Positions 8,020-16,111 of a stretch of DNA of 64,000 nt are shown in pieces. The position numbers were made by a program, and so were the translations under genes. Every line of letters starts with the position of its first letter. The first letter of the stretch is position 1. Location of the stretch: positions 362,410 to 426,409 of the forward strand of contig JAFEGH010000006.1 in the NCBI GenBank assembly GCA_018240065.1. Direction: 5' to 3'. Source of the stretch: Verrucomicrobiota bacterium (GTDB lineage Bacteria > Chlamydiota > Chlamydiia > Chlamydiales > Rhabdochlamydiaceae). A model generated the notes under the pieces. It did no database searches. It was not told where the DNA came from and was given only the letters and a program-made list of their open reading frames with translations.

Positions 8020-8712
8020 ATGAAGAAGATATTTTCCAAGCACTTGCCGGCCACTCTTACTGTTTTGGCAGGGATCTTCCTGCTCACAACAGGGTTTGAC
8101 CGCTATACCCACCATCCGTTGAAGGCTGTCACTACTGAGCTGCTTCCAAGTTTTTCACTCAACGACAGCCGCATCCTGGTCGTTGCCAAAGTGATGACAC
8201 CTGAGGAAAGTAAGCGCAGTTTTGGACACGACCTGCTCAGCCGGGGCGTTAAACCTCTGCAGCTTACCGTTCAGAATAATACATCCAACGAATATTCGAT
8301 GTGCCCCAGCTCGGTCGACCTTCCCCGTATAGAGGCCAGCAAGATCGCCTTTAAGGTGACCAAGTCTGCGATTCCCCGTTCGATCGGGTATAAGATTGCC
8401 AGTTTCTTCTTCTGGCCATTCATGATCCCCAGCACAATCGATGGGATCCGGGTCATGGCCCATCACCAAAAGCTTAAAAAAGACATTATTGCCAAGTCGA
8501 TGAAGGACGAGATTGTGGCCCCCTATTCGACCTTTAACAGGGTACTCTTCGTTTCCGATAAGCAATTCCAGGAAACCTTTAAGGTGACGCTAATCGACCT
8601 CGACACCCTAAAGCCGACAGAAATGCTGACAACAGTCGTAGGGGCTGAAAAGCCCGCGGAGACAGAAGTCGACGGCGCTGAGGCCCCAGTCGTTCCTGCC
8701 CCAGCACAATAA
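8020..8712 (+). CDS. Hypothetical protein with N-terminal membrane anchor or signal
   Basis: ATG 8020 follows GGAG by 6 bases and opens with a basic stretch plus a hydrophobic segment (MKKIFSKHLPATLTVLAGIF), either an uncleaved anchor or a signal peptide. The 230-residue product has a mixed central domain, a short hydrophobic patch IASFFFWPFMIPS near residue 130, and a Pro/Ala/Glu-rich tail ending PVVPAPAQ. It probably sits in the envelope. I do not recognise the family. Confidence 0.6.
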   Translation: MKKIFSKHLPATLTVLAGIFLLTTGFDRYTHHPLKAVTTELLPSFSLNDSRILVVAKVMTPEESKRSFGHDLLSRGVKPLQLTVQNNTSNEYSMCPSSVDLPRIEASKIAFKVTKSAIPRSIGYKIASFFFWPFMIPSTIDGIRVMAHHQKLKKDIIAKSMKDEIVAPYSTFNRVLFVSDKQFQETFKVTLIDLDTLKPTEMLTTVVGAEKPAETEVDGAEAPVVPAPAQ

Positions 8713-8725
8713 TAGAGTCCCCTCA

Positions 8726-8750
8726 AGGCGCTTAGAACTTTTAAGCGCCT
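8726..8750 (+). terminator. Strong hairpin after 8020-8712, weak T-tract
   Basis: AGGCGCTTA (8726-8734) pairs perfectly with TAAGCGCCT (8742-8750) over 7 bases. It is followed by AAATTTCT rather than a T run, so intrinsic termination is plausible but weak. Confidence 0.45.
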
Positions 8751-8890
8751 AAATTTCTAGCACTTGCCTCTACATTCATCATAAATATAACAAATTTAGA
8801 CTCTTACAAAAAACCTCTGAACAGGCGTTAACAAGTGAATATTAGTTATAATTTTGGTATAATTCTTTTAATTTCACAAAGAATGAGTAC

Positions 8891-10078
8891 ATGGCAATCT
8901 TAATTCATCAAGACCTCAGGGAAATCCCGGTTTCTCCTCTAACAGAAGCCGCTACTGATCATAAGCAGACGGATCCATCTTTATCCCTTGCGCCCCTTTG
9001 GGAGATGGACGATGAAACGTATAAAAAGGAATTTCCCTCTCTGAATCTGCCTCTCGGGGTTTCTATCAATTCAGCTCTTGCCACTGTGGGCTCATCAAAA
9101 GATAGTTTTGGGATCAATACTGCGTTCAAGGTCTCAACCCTATGGCCGGCTCAGGTCAAGAAACTCCTCCGTATCGCGGCCCTCTTTTTGAGCTCTCATC
9201 CGACCGATCCCAGGCTGGCAGAAAAGGCTGCCTTCGAAATATTGTCCGCTTCTCCCAAAGTATGGGACGTCAGCGAGGAAGAGATTATTATTATCAGACA
9301 TTTGCTGTTGAACAGGGGATTGTACGCACAGTATTTTCAACAAGAAGGGGGGATCAGTTTTACTCAACTTAAAGAGGCTTTGACGGACTCCTTCACAGCC
9401 TTTAGGCAGGAGAATAAATCTCCGAAAATGGATGAATGGGATTTTCGCAAATTGCTTTTCTCTCTGTTTTTAGCCGAGGCCGGAGCCAAACCTTACTTCA
9501 ATCGGGAAAAAGCCCATTTTTTTAAACCTGTCCATCAAGATTTTGCAACAATGGATTTTGAGAAGATGGGGGAGATCTACAGGATAAAAGATGCGCTCTC
9601 TAAAGAAGCCAGGTATCTGCCTAATTTTTCTGTGATCGGTCCAGCACTATATCGCTGCGGCCAGCCCTACGAAGAGGGGTTGGAATTGCTCGAACGCCTC
9701 GATATTCAGGCGATCATATCCTTCCGATCTGAAAATCCATTGAATGAGACTGCACAAGAAATGGGCTTTAAAGTGTTTTCAATTCCACTCGACGCAGGAA
9801 ATCCGGATAGCTTTACTGACGATGTCATCCTAAAATTCATTCAAACGGCTCTTGAACCGGAGAATCTTCCCGCCGTGATCTACTGCACCCATGGCGCAGA
9901 CAGGACGGGCTTTATGAGCGCTGCCTATCGGTACATCGTTGAAGAGATCAGCCTCGATGAAGCAATCCAAGAACTAAAACGGTTCCAGAGCCCGGAATCT
10001 GAGTTTCTCCATCCACCCTTGATCGAACGGCTTAAGAGCCTTGATGTCCAAAAGCTCAAGACCTCCCTTAAGAGATAG
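8891..10078 (+). CDS. Eukaryotic-like tyrosine/dual-specificity phosphatase with novel N-terminal region
   Basis: 395 residues. The C-terminal about 150 residues form a cysteine phosphatase: YRCGQP near 254, IISFRSENP near 275, and the CX5R loop in VIYCTHGADRTGF with nucleophile C332 and R338. An aspartate in PLDAGNPD (near 301) is a candidate general acid. The loop CTHGADRTG is typical of the plant/fungal DSP and PTP-like group. The N-terminal 240 residues match nothing I know; they are helical and acidic and may bind a partner. No signal peptide is present. A secreted effector acting on host phosphoproteins or phosphoinositides is likely, but this is inference. The ribosome-binding site is weak. 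Confidence 0.75.
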   Translation: MAILIHQDLREIPVSPLTEAATDHKQTDPSLSLAPLWEMDDETYKKEFPSLNLPLGVSINSALATVGSSKDSFGINTAFKVSTLWPAQVKKLLRIAALFLSSHPTDPRLAEKAAFEILSASPKVWDVSEEEIIIIRHLLLNRGLYAQYFQQEGGISFTQLKEALTDSFTAFRQENKSPKMDEWDFRKLLFSLFLAEAGAKPYFNREKAHFFKPVHQDFATMDFEKMGEIYRIKDALSKEARYLPNFSVIGPALYRCGQPYEEGLELLERLDIQAIISFRSENPLNETAQEMGFKVFSIPLDAGNPDSFTDDVILKFIQTALEPENLPAVIYCTHGADRTGFMSAAYRYIVEEISLDEAIQELKRFQSPESEFLHPPLIERLKSLDVQKLKTSLKR

Positions 10079-10144
10079 AGGAGATGGATTTTTTCCGGAT
10101 ATTCTGGTATCCTGGCTCCTATAAAAAATAGGAAAACGTTTTCG

Positions 10145-10786
10145 ATGGCCTTTCCCAGCCCTTCCATTGGTTCCTTACAGATCCCTCGTTCTCACTCCCC
10201 ATTGAAAGGAGAAGAGCTGGATAGCGATGACGAGACAGCTGAAGTGGAATTGACATCGACAAATCTAAAAAAAATATTATCTCAGTGGAAGTCAGATCCG
10301 CTCTCCGTGAATGTTCAAGCATTTGTCCAGACAAGAAACCCTTACTATCCCTCTCAAAAGCTCCGCCAGCCCCTGAAGTTATCTGTATCAGAGTCTTATG
10401 TAGAAGATGGCAGTCAAAGTTTGTATCTTCGTTTTTACCCTCCCGATGAGAATACCGTCTATTTTGCTTACAACCAGAATAAACGTTATTCAACCATTAA
10501 AATTCTGCTATTTAGAGACAAAGGAAACCGCCAGGTACTAGTGCTTGAGAAGCTCTTTATCCCTACTCCTCTCGATCAAAATAGCAAATTCTCATCGCTC
10601 AATGGGCGCATGAAACCAGAAGTGGCGCCTTTAAAAGAGGGGGAAATTGTCCCTCTTATCAGATCCGCCTTCAAGGAACTTTCCATTCCACTAACCTTTG
10701 AGCCGGCCCTTGTTTTACAAGCCGACCAGGTTGGAATCGAAAATGTCCATATTATAAGGTCCCTTACTTACCGAATATCAATATAA
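10145..10786 (+). CDS. Hypothetical protein
   Basis: 213 residues beginning with a Ser/Pro-rich, probably disordered stretch (MAFPSPSIGSLQIPRSHSP), then an acidic patch EELDSDDETAEVEL, then a mainly beta globular part (for example SLYLRFYPPDENTVYFAYNQ). No membrane segment or known motif is seen. It lies 66 bases after the phosphatase gene and may share its transcript. AGGAAAACG upstream gives a modest ribosome-binding site. The disordered polar N-terminus fits a secreted protein, but nothing shows its role. Confidence 0.6.
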   Translation: MAFPSPSIGSLQIPRSHSPLKGEELDSDDETAEVELTSTNLKKILSQWKSDPLSVNVQAFVQTRNPYYPSQKLRQPLKLSVSESYVEDGSQSLYLRFYPPDENTVYFAYNQNKRYSTIKILLFRDKGNRQVLVLEKLFIPTPLDQNSKFSSLNGRMKPEVAPLKEGEIVPLIRSAFKELSIPLTFEPALVLQADQVGIENVHIIRSLTYRISI

Positions 10787-10836
10787 GATACTGGACATAA
10801 GTAGCATAGGTGTTTAGCGCCTGTTATGTATTTTTA

Positions 10837-10866
10837 TTGTTTTTTAATAATATTATTTTGTATAAT
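10837..10866 (+). promoter_or_regulatory. Promoter upstream of the GNAT-like gene
   Basis: TTGTTT (10837-10842), an 18-base spacer and TATAAT (10861-10866), about 30 bases before the start at 10898. Confidence 0.45.
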
Positions 10867-10897
10867 TTTATTTAAATTAAATTAACAAGAGATAAAA

Positions 10898-11623
10898 ATG
10901 GCTTCAAAAGTAGAGTTAGATAAGAAAAGTGATGGTTTTTCATCATATAATCCTGCCAGTGTGATTCCTAGTGATAAGATTGGGTCTTCTTCGAGCATGG
11001 TACTGCCTAAAGGCAATAGTTTAACTGTGAGTGATCACGATCACATCTCTGAATTCAAGACAGCCCAAAAAACACTCAAAACCTGGAAAGAGATTGCCTA
11101 TGATAGGCTAGGTACAATGCGGGCTGCTGCTTCTCAAAACCCATCTGATGAACTAGCGAAAAAGTTATTTAATGAAGACAGGCAAAAAGTCGTCCAATAC
11201 GAAGAGATCGTAAAACTATTTGATCAAGGCTTAGATTCCATAATCACTAAAACTGATGAGAGCAGTAAGAAAATTTTCAGGGTTGTTAGAGATCAGGATA
11301 GAAACATCCAGGCGATGAGTATCTTTACCGTGAGCGATAGCGGAGTATTTCTAAACCTCGTGCTGACCGCTCCCTGGAACCTTAGAATGCATGCTTCCAA
11401 TCAAGATATCCACTTGACCCTTGTTAGCAAAGGAGGAGGGACAACCCTCATTCGTTCTGGATATGAGACAGCTCAGCAATTAGGCAAAGAGGAACTCCGC
11501 CTTAAACCGATGGACGGTTCCTATACCTACTATAAAGAACGCCTTGGGATGATCGAGGATCCAAATGGGGACTTCTTTTACCCAGTGACTGAGAAACTGC
11601 CAGAACAGTTGCTAGAAACTTAA
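10898..11623 (+). CDS. GNAT-like acetyltransferase domain protein
   Basis: 241 residues. The first about 50 are Ser/Lys-rich and look disordered; residues 55-110 are helical. From about 130 the pattern fits a GNAT fold: IQAMSIFTVSDSGVFLNLVL as beta3/beta4 with the QAM..F start, then KGGGTTLIRSGYETAQQLG as the acetyl-CoA pyrophosphate loop and following helix, and YTYYKERLGM resembling the closing FYekLGF. The usual Q/R-x-x-G-x-G/A signature is degenerate (KGGGT). Activity and substrate are unknown. A lineage-specific N-terminus on an acetyltransferase suggests a secreted modifier, which is inference. Confidence 0.5.
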   Translation: MASKVELDKKSDGFSSYNPASVIPSDKIGSSSSMVLPKGNSLTVSDHDHISEFKTAQKTLKTWKEIAYDRLGTMRAAASQNPSDELAKKLFNEDRQKVVQYEEIVKLFDQGLDSIITKTDESSKKIFRVVRDQDRNIQAMSIFTVSDSGVFLNLVLTAPWNLRMHASNQDIHLTLVSKGGGTTLIRSGYETAQQLGKEELRLKPMDGSYTYYKERLGMIEDPNGDFFYPVTEKLPEQLLET

Positions 11624-11836
11624 TAAAGATGATTCTTTTACCCACTCGATACGATCGGCTGGTTTAAGGTCCTTCTCGATTATTGTCATAAGACATTGAA
11701 TATTAGTATTTTTGATAAATAGCGCAGAATTGTTTAATAAAAATGCTGATATTTAATAAATAAATTAATTGACCTAAATTAACATTACGTTTAAAATAAT
11801 TTAACATAGAAACAACAATAAATATAAGAGGTATTA

Positions 11837-12337
11837 ATGAAGAACATACAAGCATATGCAGCAAATACAGTTTCAAGCATGGAATACAATTACCCAAACA
11901 ATATTCCAAATGCATTGTCAAAGTTAAATAATGACGTTTTTAATGCATTCTTTAATTACGCTCCTTCCAGCCTCGCCGGAAATGTGTCCTCAGCAATAGG
12001 AGAACTAAATAATGCCGGCAGAGAATTAAGTAACGGAATGGATTCGAATAAATTGGTCGGAATAGCCGGTCGCTTAAGAAATGCCGCTGAACAGCTGGAA
12101 CCGGTCATGCAGGCCAATGTCATTCCTGAAGGCTATGACCCTAATCAACCATTTAAGAAAATTACAAATCCTGAAACAGGCGGACACTATTACAGCAATG
12201 CGCTTCATTTGCAAGTTGTCTCCATTCCTTTCTACCAATTGAACGGACCTGAGAGAGTGGAAGAAATGCAAGGCCAGATCAACGCCATCAACGCGGCTGC
12301 GAGATTCTTTGCCCAAAAAGCAACAGAAATGCAGTGA
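11837..12337 (+). CDS. Hypothetical helical protein
   Basis: 166 residues, start supported by AGAGGT 8 bases upstream. The product is Asn- and Ala-rich and mainly helical (VSSAIGELNNAGRELSNGM; GQINAINAAARFFAQKATEM), without signal peptide or membrane segment. A motif PGGHYYSNALHLQVVSIPFYQ-like segment sits in the centre. I do not recognise the family; such Asn-rich helical proteins are frequent among chlamydial secreted or inclusion proteins, but that is not evidence of function. The upstream 200 bases are strongly AT-rich. Confidence 0.6.
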   Translation: MKNIQAYAANTVSSMEYNYPNNIPNALSKLNNDVFNAFFNYAPSSLAGNVSSAIGELNNAGRELSNGMDSNKLVGIAGRLRNAAEQLEPVMQANVIPEGYDPNQPFKKITNPETGGHYYSNALHLQVVSIPFYQLNGPERVEEMQGQINAINAAARFFAQKATEMQ

Positions 12338-12905
12338 TAGCTCTTACGGCCGCTAAAGATTTGGCGGTCTGTCTCATTTCAAGGGGCGGCAGAGGCAATA
12401 AAGCGTTCTGCCGTTCCTTTCATTTTCTTCTGCAGCGATTTTACGCTATTGTAAAGGATAAGGTCTTTCTCGATCTTGGAGTCTGCAGACGAGGACTCCG
12501 GCATAGATCCCACCGTTACGAATCTAGGCCGCTCTGGTTGAATCTCTTAAGATAATGTAAATGAATCGTTTATTGTCTTCATGACAGAGAAATGCACGGA
12601 GTGTTGAACCGGTTCCTAAACGTTAGGGGCAGACTCGTCACTCTTAAGCAATCTGACAAGGGGGAGCTCTTTCTTTTTGCATTGCTCTCTGGATGGGGAC
12701 GCAACGGTAATGAGTCCTCCTGTCCGACAGTCAACATCCAGCAACATAAGATCAATTATCAGACTATCGGAGAAGGTCTACAAAGGGCAGGGTCGTGCAA
12801 AATCGATTGGGCCCACGGCCCTTCCCTCTATGAACCATCTTTACATAAAACTAACAACCCCAATAAAATCCCCAACCGTACCACCAAACCATTAGGAGGT
12901 CATCC
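12338..12905. other. 568-base gap with one possible micro-ORF
   Basis: No convincing large gene. The forward frames here read as low-quality protein and overlap the next gene's ribosome-binding site. A hairpin CGGCAGA/TCTGCCG (12387-12393/12407-12413) followed by TTCCTTTCATTTT could terminate the 11837 gene. It lies within the short minus-strand frame listed separately. Confidence 0.4.
12379..12504 (-). CDS. Possible 41-residue micro-protein
   Basis: This is an ATG frame of 41 codons, preceded by GGTGGGATC. Its product reads like a normal polar, amphipathic protein (DSKIEKDLILYNSVKSLQKK then MKGTAERFIASAAP). It could equally be the decayed end of a larger gene. It is below the usual size cut-off for automated calls. 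Confidence 0.3.
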   Translation of the reverse strand: MPESSSADSKIEKDLILYNSVKSLQKKMKGTAERFIASAAP

Positions 12906-13100
12906 ATGTCCCGCAAATTGATGTTAGCTCTTTTTTGCACCACATGCTCAGCTTGCGCCCTTTTCGCATGTGGCGATTGCGGCGGAGGTAAAGATGAGAA
13001 TTCAACTGAGATTAGAAAACCTACTCTTCTGGCCTCTGCGGACGAAGATGAAGTTAGAATTCAGCCTTTTCCTTACCCGATCACGACCACAGATGCATAA
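12906..13100 (+). CDS. Small secreted Cys-rich protein, possible lipoprotein
   Basis: 64 residues with a perfect AGGAGGT ribosome-binding site. The N-terminus is a signal sequence (MSRKLMLALFCTTCSACALF). ALFAC could serve as a lipobox, giving a mature protein that begins CGDCGGG. The remaining 40 residues are polar and end in a Pro-rich stretch. Five cysteines fall in the first 25 residues, and disulfide-linked small envelope proteins are a chlamydial habit. There is no homologue I can name. A strong terminator follows at once. Confidence 0.65.
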   Translation: MSRKLMLALFCTTCSACALFACGDCGGGKDENSTEIRKPTLLASADEDEVRIQPFPYPITTTDA

Positions 13101-13134
13101 TCATATCTGAAGGTTAAGGCTCTGTTCCTTAATT

Positions 13135-13165
13135 CCCCGTAGGTGTCCCTGCGGGGATTTTTTTT
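13135..13165 (+). terminator. Rho-independent terminator
   Basis: CCCCGTAGG pairs with CCTGCGGGG (one G-T pair) and is followed by A then eight T, 35 bases after the small secreted protein. Confidence 0.85.
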
Positions 13166-13308
13166 ATCTGATTCCTTAATATTTAGACACTTGCGAATGC
13201 TCTTTAAGCTTTTGGATTGCGTACACCCTCGGTAGAGACGAAGCGCGTATATATGATTGCGTATATCACAACACGTCTGATAATTCCAGTCGATCGAGCT
13301 CTTTCCGA

Positions 13309-13914
13309 TTAGGGTGGACATGAGAATCCCGGTATGCAGATAGGCCCGTCGCAATAGAGCAAACTTTGGCACTGCACTGCAGCCTGGATAGGAGGATTGG
13401 GAGCTGGAAAGGTCATGATAAAGGTGAGGTCGTAGCGGTCTGGATAAACAGGGTCGATTGCAGATGGCGGAATGTAACCAAACGCCTTGATTAAGTTAAG
13501 GATGGAAGTATGATGCCAGCAAATGAGCACGTTTTTGCCATCATACTGTTTGTTGCTCAAAACAAAATCTGCTAATTCCTGGTCCTGCGGAGGCGCATAA
13601 GGCGAATGTACAGGCAGATTCAATAAAGCGGCTATCGGGGCCATGGTGTCGATGCAGCGTCCAGTAAAATTGTCCGAGAGATGGACAGGCCGCGAAGCAA
13701 ATATGACCGCCGGTGGGCCAAACAGCAAAAGGTCTGGTGTTTGTGTGAAGTAATGGGCGAGCGCGCCTGCCCTTTCAAACCCTTTCTGGGTCAGCTCGAA
13801 TGTACCTGGGTCCTTTTCTCCATGACGGACAATGATCACTTGCGCCGGCATCGCCTGCAATGATGAATTGAAGACCAAACAGGCGGCAATAGTTAAACAC
13901 GATAACGTCTTCAT
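13309..13914 (-). CDS. Exported histidine phosphatase family protein
   Basis: 201 residues with a signal peptide (MKTLSCLTIAACLVFNSSLQA, cut near residue 21) and the histidine phosphatase core VIIVRHGEKD (R30, H31, E33), a conserved Arg region FASRPVHLSD, and the second catalytic His in LICWHHTSI (H134/H135). The fold is that of the phosphoglycerate mutase/acid phosphatase group. Export points to a periplasmic acid phosphatase or phytase-like role. The GAGG-type ribosome-binding site is good. The porin gene ends 11 bases upstream on the same strand, so the two are likely cotranscribed. The C-terminus is short and Cys-rich. Confidence 0.8.
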   Translation of the reverse strand: MKTLSCLTIAACLVFNSSLQAMPAQVIIVRHGEKDPGTFELTQKGFERAGALAHYFTQTPDLLLFGPPAVIFASRPVHLSDNFTGRCIDTMAPIAALLNLPVHSPYAPPQDQELADFVLSNKQYDGKNVLICWHHTSILNLIKAFGYIPPSAIDPVYPDRYDLTFIMTFPAPNPPIQAAVQCQSLLYCDGPICIPGFSCPP

Positions 13915-13925
13915 GCGAAGATCCT

Positions 13926-14918
13926 CTAAAAATCGAATCTGGCGGAGAATGTCCCGCCTTGAATTTGTAAATCGCGGTCATGGGACACAAGGTGGAACTC
14001 ACCTTGTTTGAGCAGGTTTTGATGAAACAGGACCAGATATTCCCAACCAAGCTTGAAACTTAGGGCATAGCGCTGTTGCATAAAGAGAGTCTTCCACAGG
14101 ATGCCGACCCCTAAATCAGATACCCATCCAAGGCGGTTTCTGTGACGATGCAGATCCACTCTTTCTGAAAACAGATAGTTCTCTTTCTGGTGTACATCGA
14201 AGCTCCCGATCAGCATGGTCATGGCTGCATTCCCATAAAGGCTCCAGCCAGCCCCAAGGTAAAATCGTGGATCAAAACCGATGGACGGCCCCATTCCCCA
14301 GTAGTTATTCTTCATTTCGATGATGTCAAAGCCGCTTAAAAAGATACCTCCCGTGTAGGTGATATCGAAGTCCTGATTGACCCATCCAGTGGTCAATGCC
14401 ACAAAGGGCTTTAAATTGAACCTGCCGAAGGGAAGATCGCGGGAGAATTTGAGGTCGAGCAGGTCCAAATCGAGCGTCCAGTGCATTTTCCCATACGAAA
14501 CATAATCCCCTTCGATGATATCGTCAGCGATCGACCAGATTGGGAACATTCCGACGAATGTCTTTTCCAAACTCCCTTTTTTCTGATCAGAAAAGGCTTT
14601 ATAATGAGTCCAATTGACCGAAACATCCCATTTTTGTTCGGCGAAGAGATGGCCGATTCCAAGCCGATAGCCGAAATCCCAATCGAAGTCAGGGAAAACA
14701 CGATTTGCCTCGGTGAAATCACTCGTCTTGAAAACATCCAGCCCTTTATTGAGAAATGAGATGCTTTTTTCGCGGGGCAGCCAACAGAGCAAATCCCCTG
14801 ATATCCACATCTCGTATCCATTCCGCACGCTGGGATTAAACGAGCGACGAAGATCTACTTTGCTTACAATTTCTGTTGCTGGTTTCACATGAGCAGAAGA
14901 ATCAGCAGCTAAGGCCAT
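13926..14918 (-). CDS. Lpg1974-like outer-membrane beta-barrel (porin), no signal peptide visible
   Basis: 330 residues with alternating amphipathic beta strands, aromatic girdles and a C-terminal Phe (SARFDF), as in the Lpg1974/MOMP-like porins of environmental Chlamydiae. GYEMWISGDLLCWLPREKSI matches the family's opening strand (...GEFLYW...), also present in the gene at 44921-45997. The frame opens with MALAADSSAHVKP, which looks like the tail of a signal peptide. A stop (TAG) lies four codons upstream in frame, so no leader can be added. Either the gene is 5'-truncated by a small deletion or frameshift, or the start is unusual. A TATAAT lies about 120 bases upstream. Confidence 0.7.
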   Translation of the reverse strand: MALAADSSAHVKPATEIVSKVDLRRSFNPSVRNGYEMWISGDLLCWLPREKSISFLNKGLDVFKTSDFTEANRVFPDFDWDFGYRLGIGHLFAEQKWDVSVNWTHYKAFSDQKKGSLEKTFVGMFPIWSIADDIIEGDYVSYGKMHWTLDLDLLDLKFSRDLPFGRFNLKPFVALTTGWVNQDFDITYTGGIFLSGFDIIEMKNNYWGMGPSIGFDPRFYLGAGWSLYGNAAMTMLIGSFDVHQKENYLFSERVDLHRHRNRLGWVSDLGVGILWKTLFMQQRYALSFKLGWEYLVLFHQNLLKQGEFHLVSHDRDLQIQGGTFSARFDF

Positions 14919-15061
14919 CGATGTTACCTAACTTTATCCAACAAACATTAAAAAATGTCGTTTACTGCGTTTTTCTTCAATGGTTATTTATTAACGTATT
15001 GAAAGGTCTGATAATGATTTTGCAAGCGAAGACCATATTATAGGGTAGTTACTGGTTCTGT

Positions 15062-15268
15062 GTGCTAATCTTCAGCCTAAACCTACTGCCAACTTTATTT
15101 AATCAGCTTGGGGACAAAGATAAGAACCTCATCTATGAAATGGTCTATATAGCGGCCAAAGAACTCAGAAATTACCCCGACAAGGATAAAGATCCGCAGT
15201 GGGGCGAGATTCACGCCACCGACAACATGCAGCGCCTGGACGATACAAAGGCTAGCGTTGTAGGTTAG
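15062..15268 (+). pseudogene. Possible gene remnant
   Basis: The frame is open from 15044 to 15268 and reads like real protein after about residue 17 (IYEMVYIAAKELRNYPD, then WGEIHATDNMQRLDD). It has only a GTG start, no ribosome-binding site, and a leucine-rich first part. It is probably the 3' remnant of a lost gene; a short true gene is possible. I recognise no family. Confidence 0.3.
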
Positions 15269-15283
15269 AACAAATGATTTTTC

Positions 15284-15324
15284 GGGGGAAGAGGCGCTTT
15301 AAGGGTCGATCGCCTCGCTCCCCC
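15284..15324. terminator. Hairpin between convergent genes
   Basis: GGGGG (15284-15288) and CCCCC (15320-15324) enclose GAGGCG/CGCCTC, forming a long stem. Neither side has a strong T run, so it may be a bidirectional, weak terminator. Confidence 0.4.
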
Positions 15325-15326
15325 TC

Positions 15327-15869
15327 TCATTTCTGAATCTTCATTTTGAGTAGGTAGTGGGGCTTGCCCTTAAAGAAGCCCTGGCCTCTAATAAACGTGG
15401 AAACTCTGACGAAACCGGCTTTTTCATAGACATGAAGAGCTTTTTCATTTTTAACTTCAGGGTCGACGAGGAAGGCTGTCACGCTGGGTTCCTGGACTTC
15501 TGCGAACTTCTTCAAAGTAAGGTCTGATAATCCCTTTCCTAAAAAGGCCTTCTCGCCGATCATGAAGTCGATGGTCAGCGTAGTCCCTTCCGGTTCGATC
15601 CAAGGAATAAAATAATCGAGCTGCTTCTTCGTCCTGGGGTCGGGTTCCGCAGCATCGGATGTCATGATGAGACCGTATGGTTCTTTATCGTAGAGGCAGA
15701 TCCAATAATCGAAAAGGATCTTATCCCCTTCGAGATAGGATTCGACGTTGTCCCACATCTCTTTGCTATTGTCCCAGTACTCTTTGACATGGGGCTTGTC
15801 GAACCATGATTTGATAAGCTTCTTGTCCGTTTTCACGGCTTTTTTAAATGTGATTTTTTTAGATTCCAT
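15327..15869 (-). CDS. GNAT acetyltransferase, aminoglycoside 6'-N-acetyltransferase-like
   Basis: 180 residues, the length of the AAC(6')/lysine-acyltransferase (Acetyltransf_8) group. Family marks are the opening WFDKPHVKEYWDNS, the acidic substrate strand ending TIDFMIGEKAFLGKGLS (acetyl-CoA loop with GKG) and FLVDPEVKNEKALHVYEKAGF, the classic VDP..N..A...Y.kaGF motif. The cytoplasmic enzyme acetylates an amine; a drug, a siderophore precursor or a peptide are all possible. The gene faces the 15062 remnant and diverges from the TauE-PKS operon. Confidence 0.8.
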   Translation of the reverse strand: MESKKITFKKAVKTDKKLIKSWFDKPHVKEYWDNSKEMWDNVESYLEGDKILFDYWICLYDKEPYGLIMTSDAAEPDPRTKKQLDYFIPWIEPEGTTLTIDFMIGEKAFLGKGLSDLTLKKFAEVQEPSVTAFLVDPEVKNEKALHVYEKAGFVRVSTFIRGQGFFKGKPHYLLKMKIQK

Positions 15870-16111
15870 TATTATCCCGCGACCAAATTGCAGGCATTTT
15901 CCATAACAGGGTCAGGAAAAGCAAACAAAATTTGATCCTCGCTTGGGGTCTCCCTACTAAATAGCAGATGATTTCTCCCAACGGAAAAAACTCTACCCGC
16001 ACTTTTGAAATGAGCCCTTTTTTTCAGCAATGCCACAGAGACGATCATTTTCATAGTGTTTTTTTTACCGAGTTGAATAGTATGTGTTATTTATGCATCG
16101 GGAAAAAAAGC

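Noticed and set aside
12592..12921. 109-codon plus-strand frame ahead of the small secreted protein
   Set aside because: It overlaps the strong ribosome-binding site and start of the next gene, has poor composition, and no initiation signal.
13073..13372. 99-codon minus-strand frame
   Set aside because: It crosses a strong terminator and the ends of two real genes, with no ribosome-binding site.
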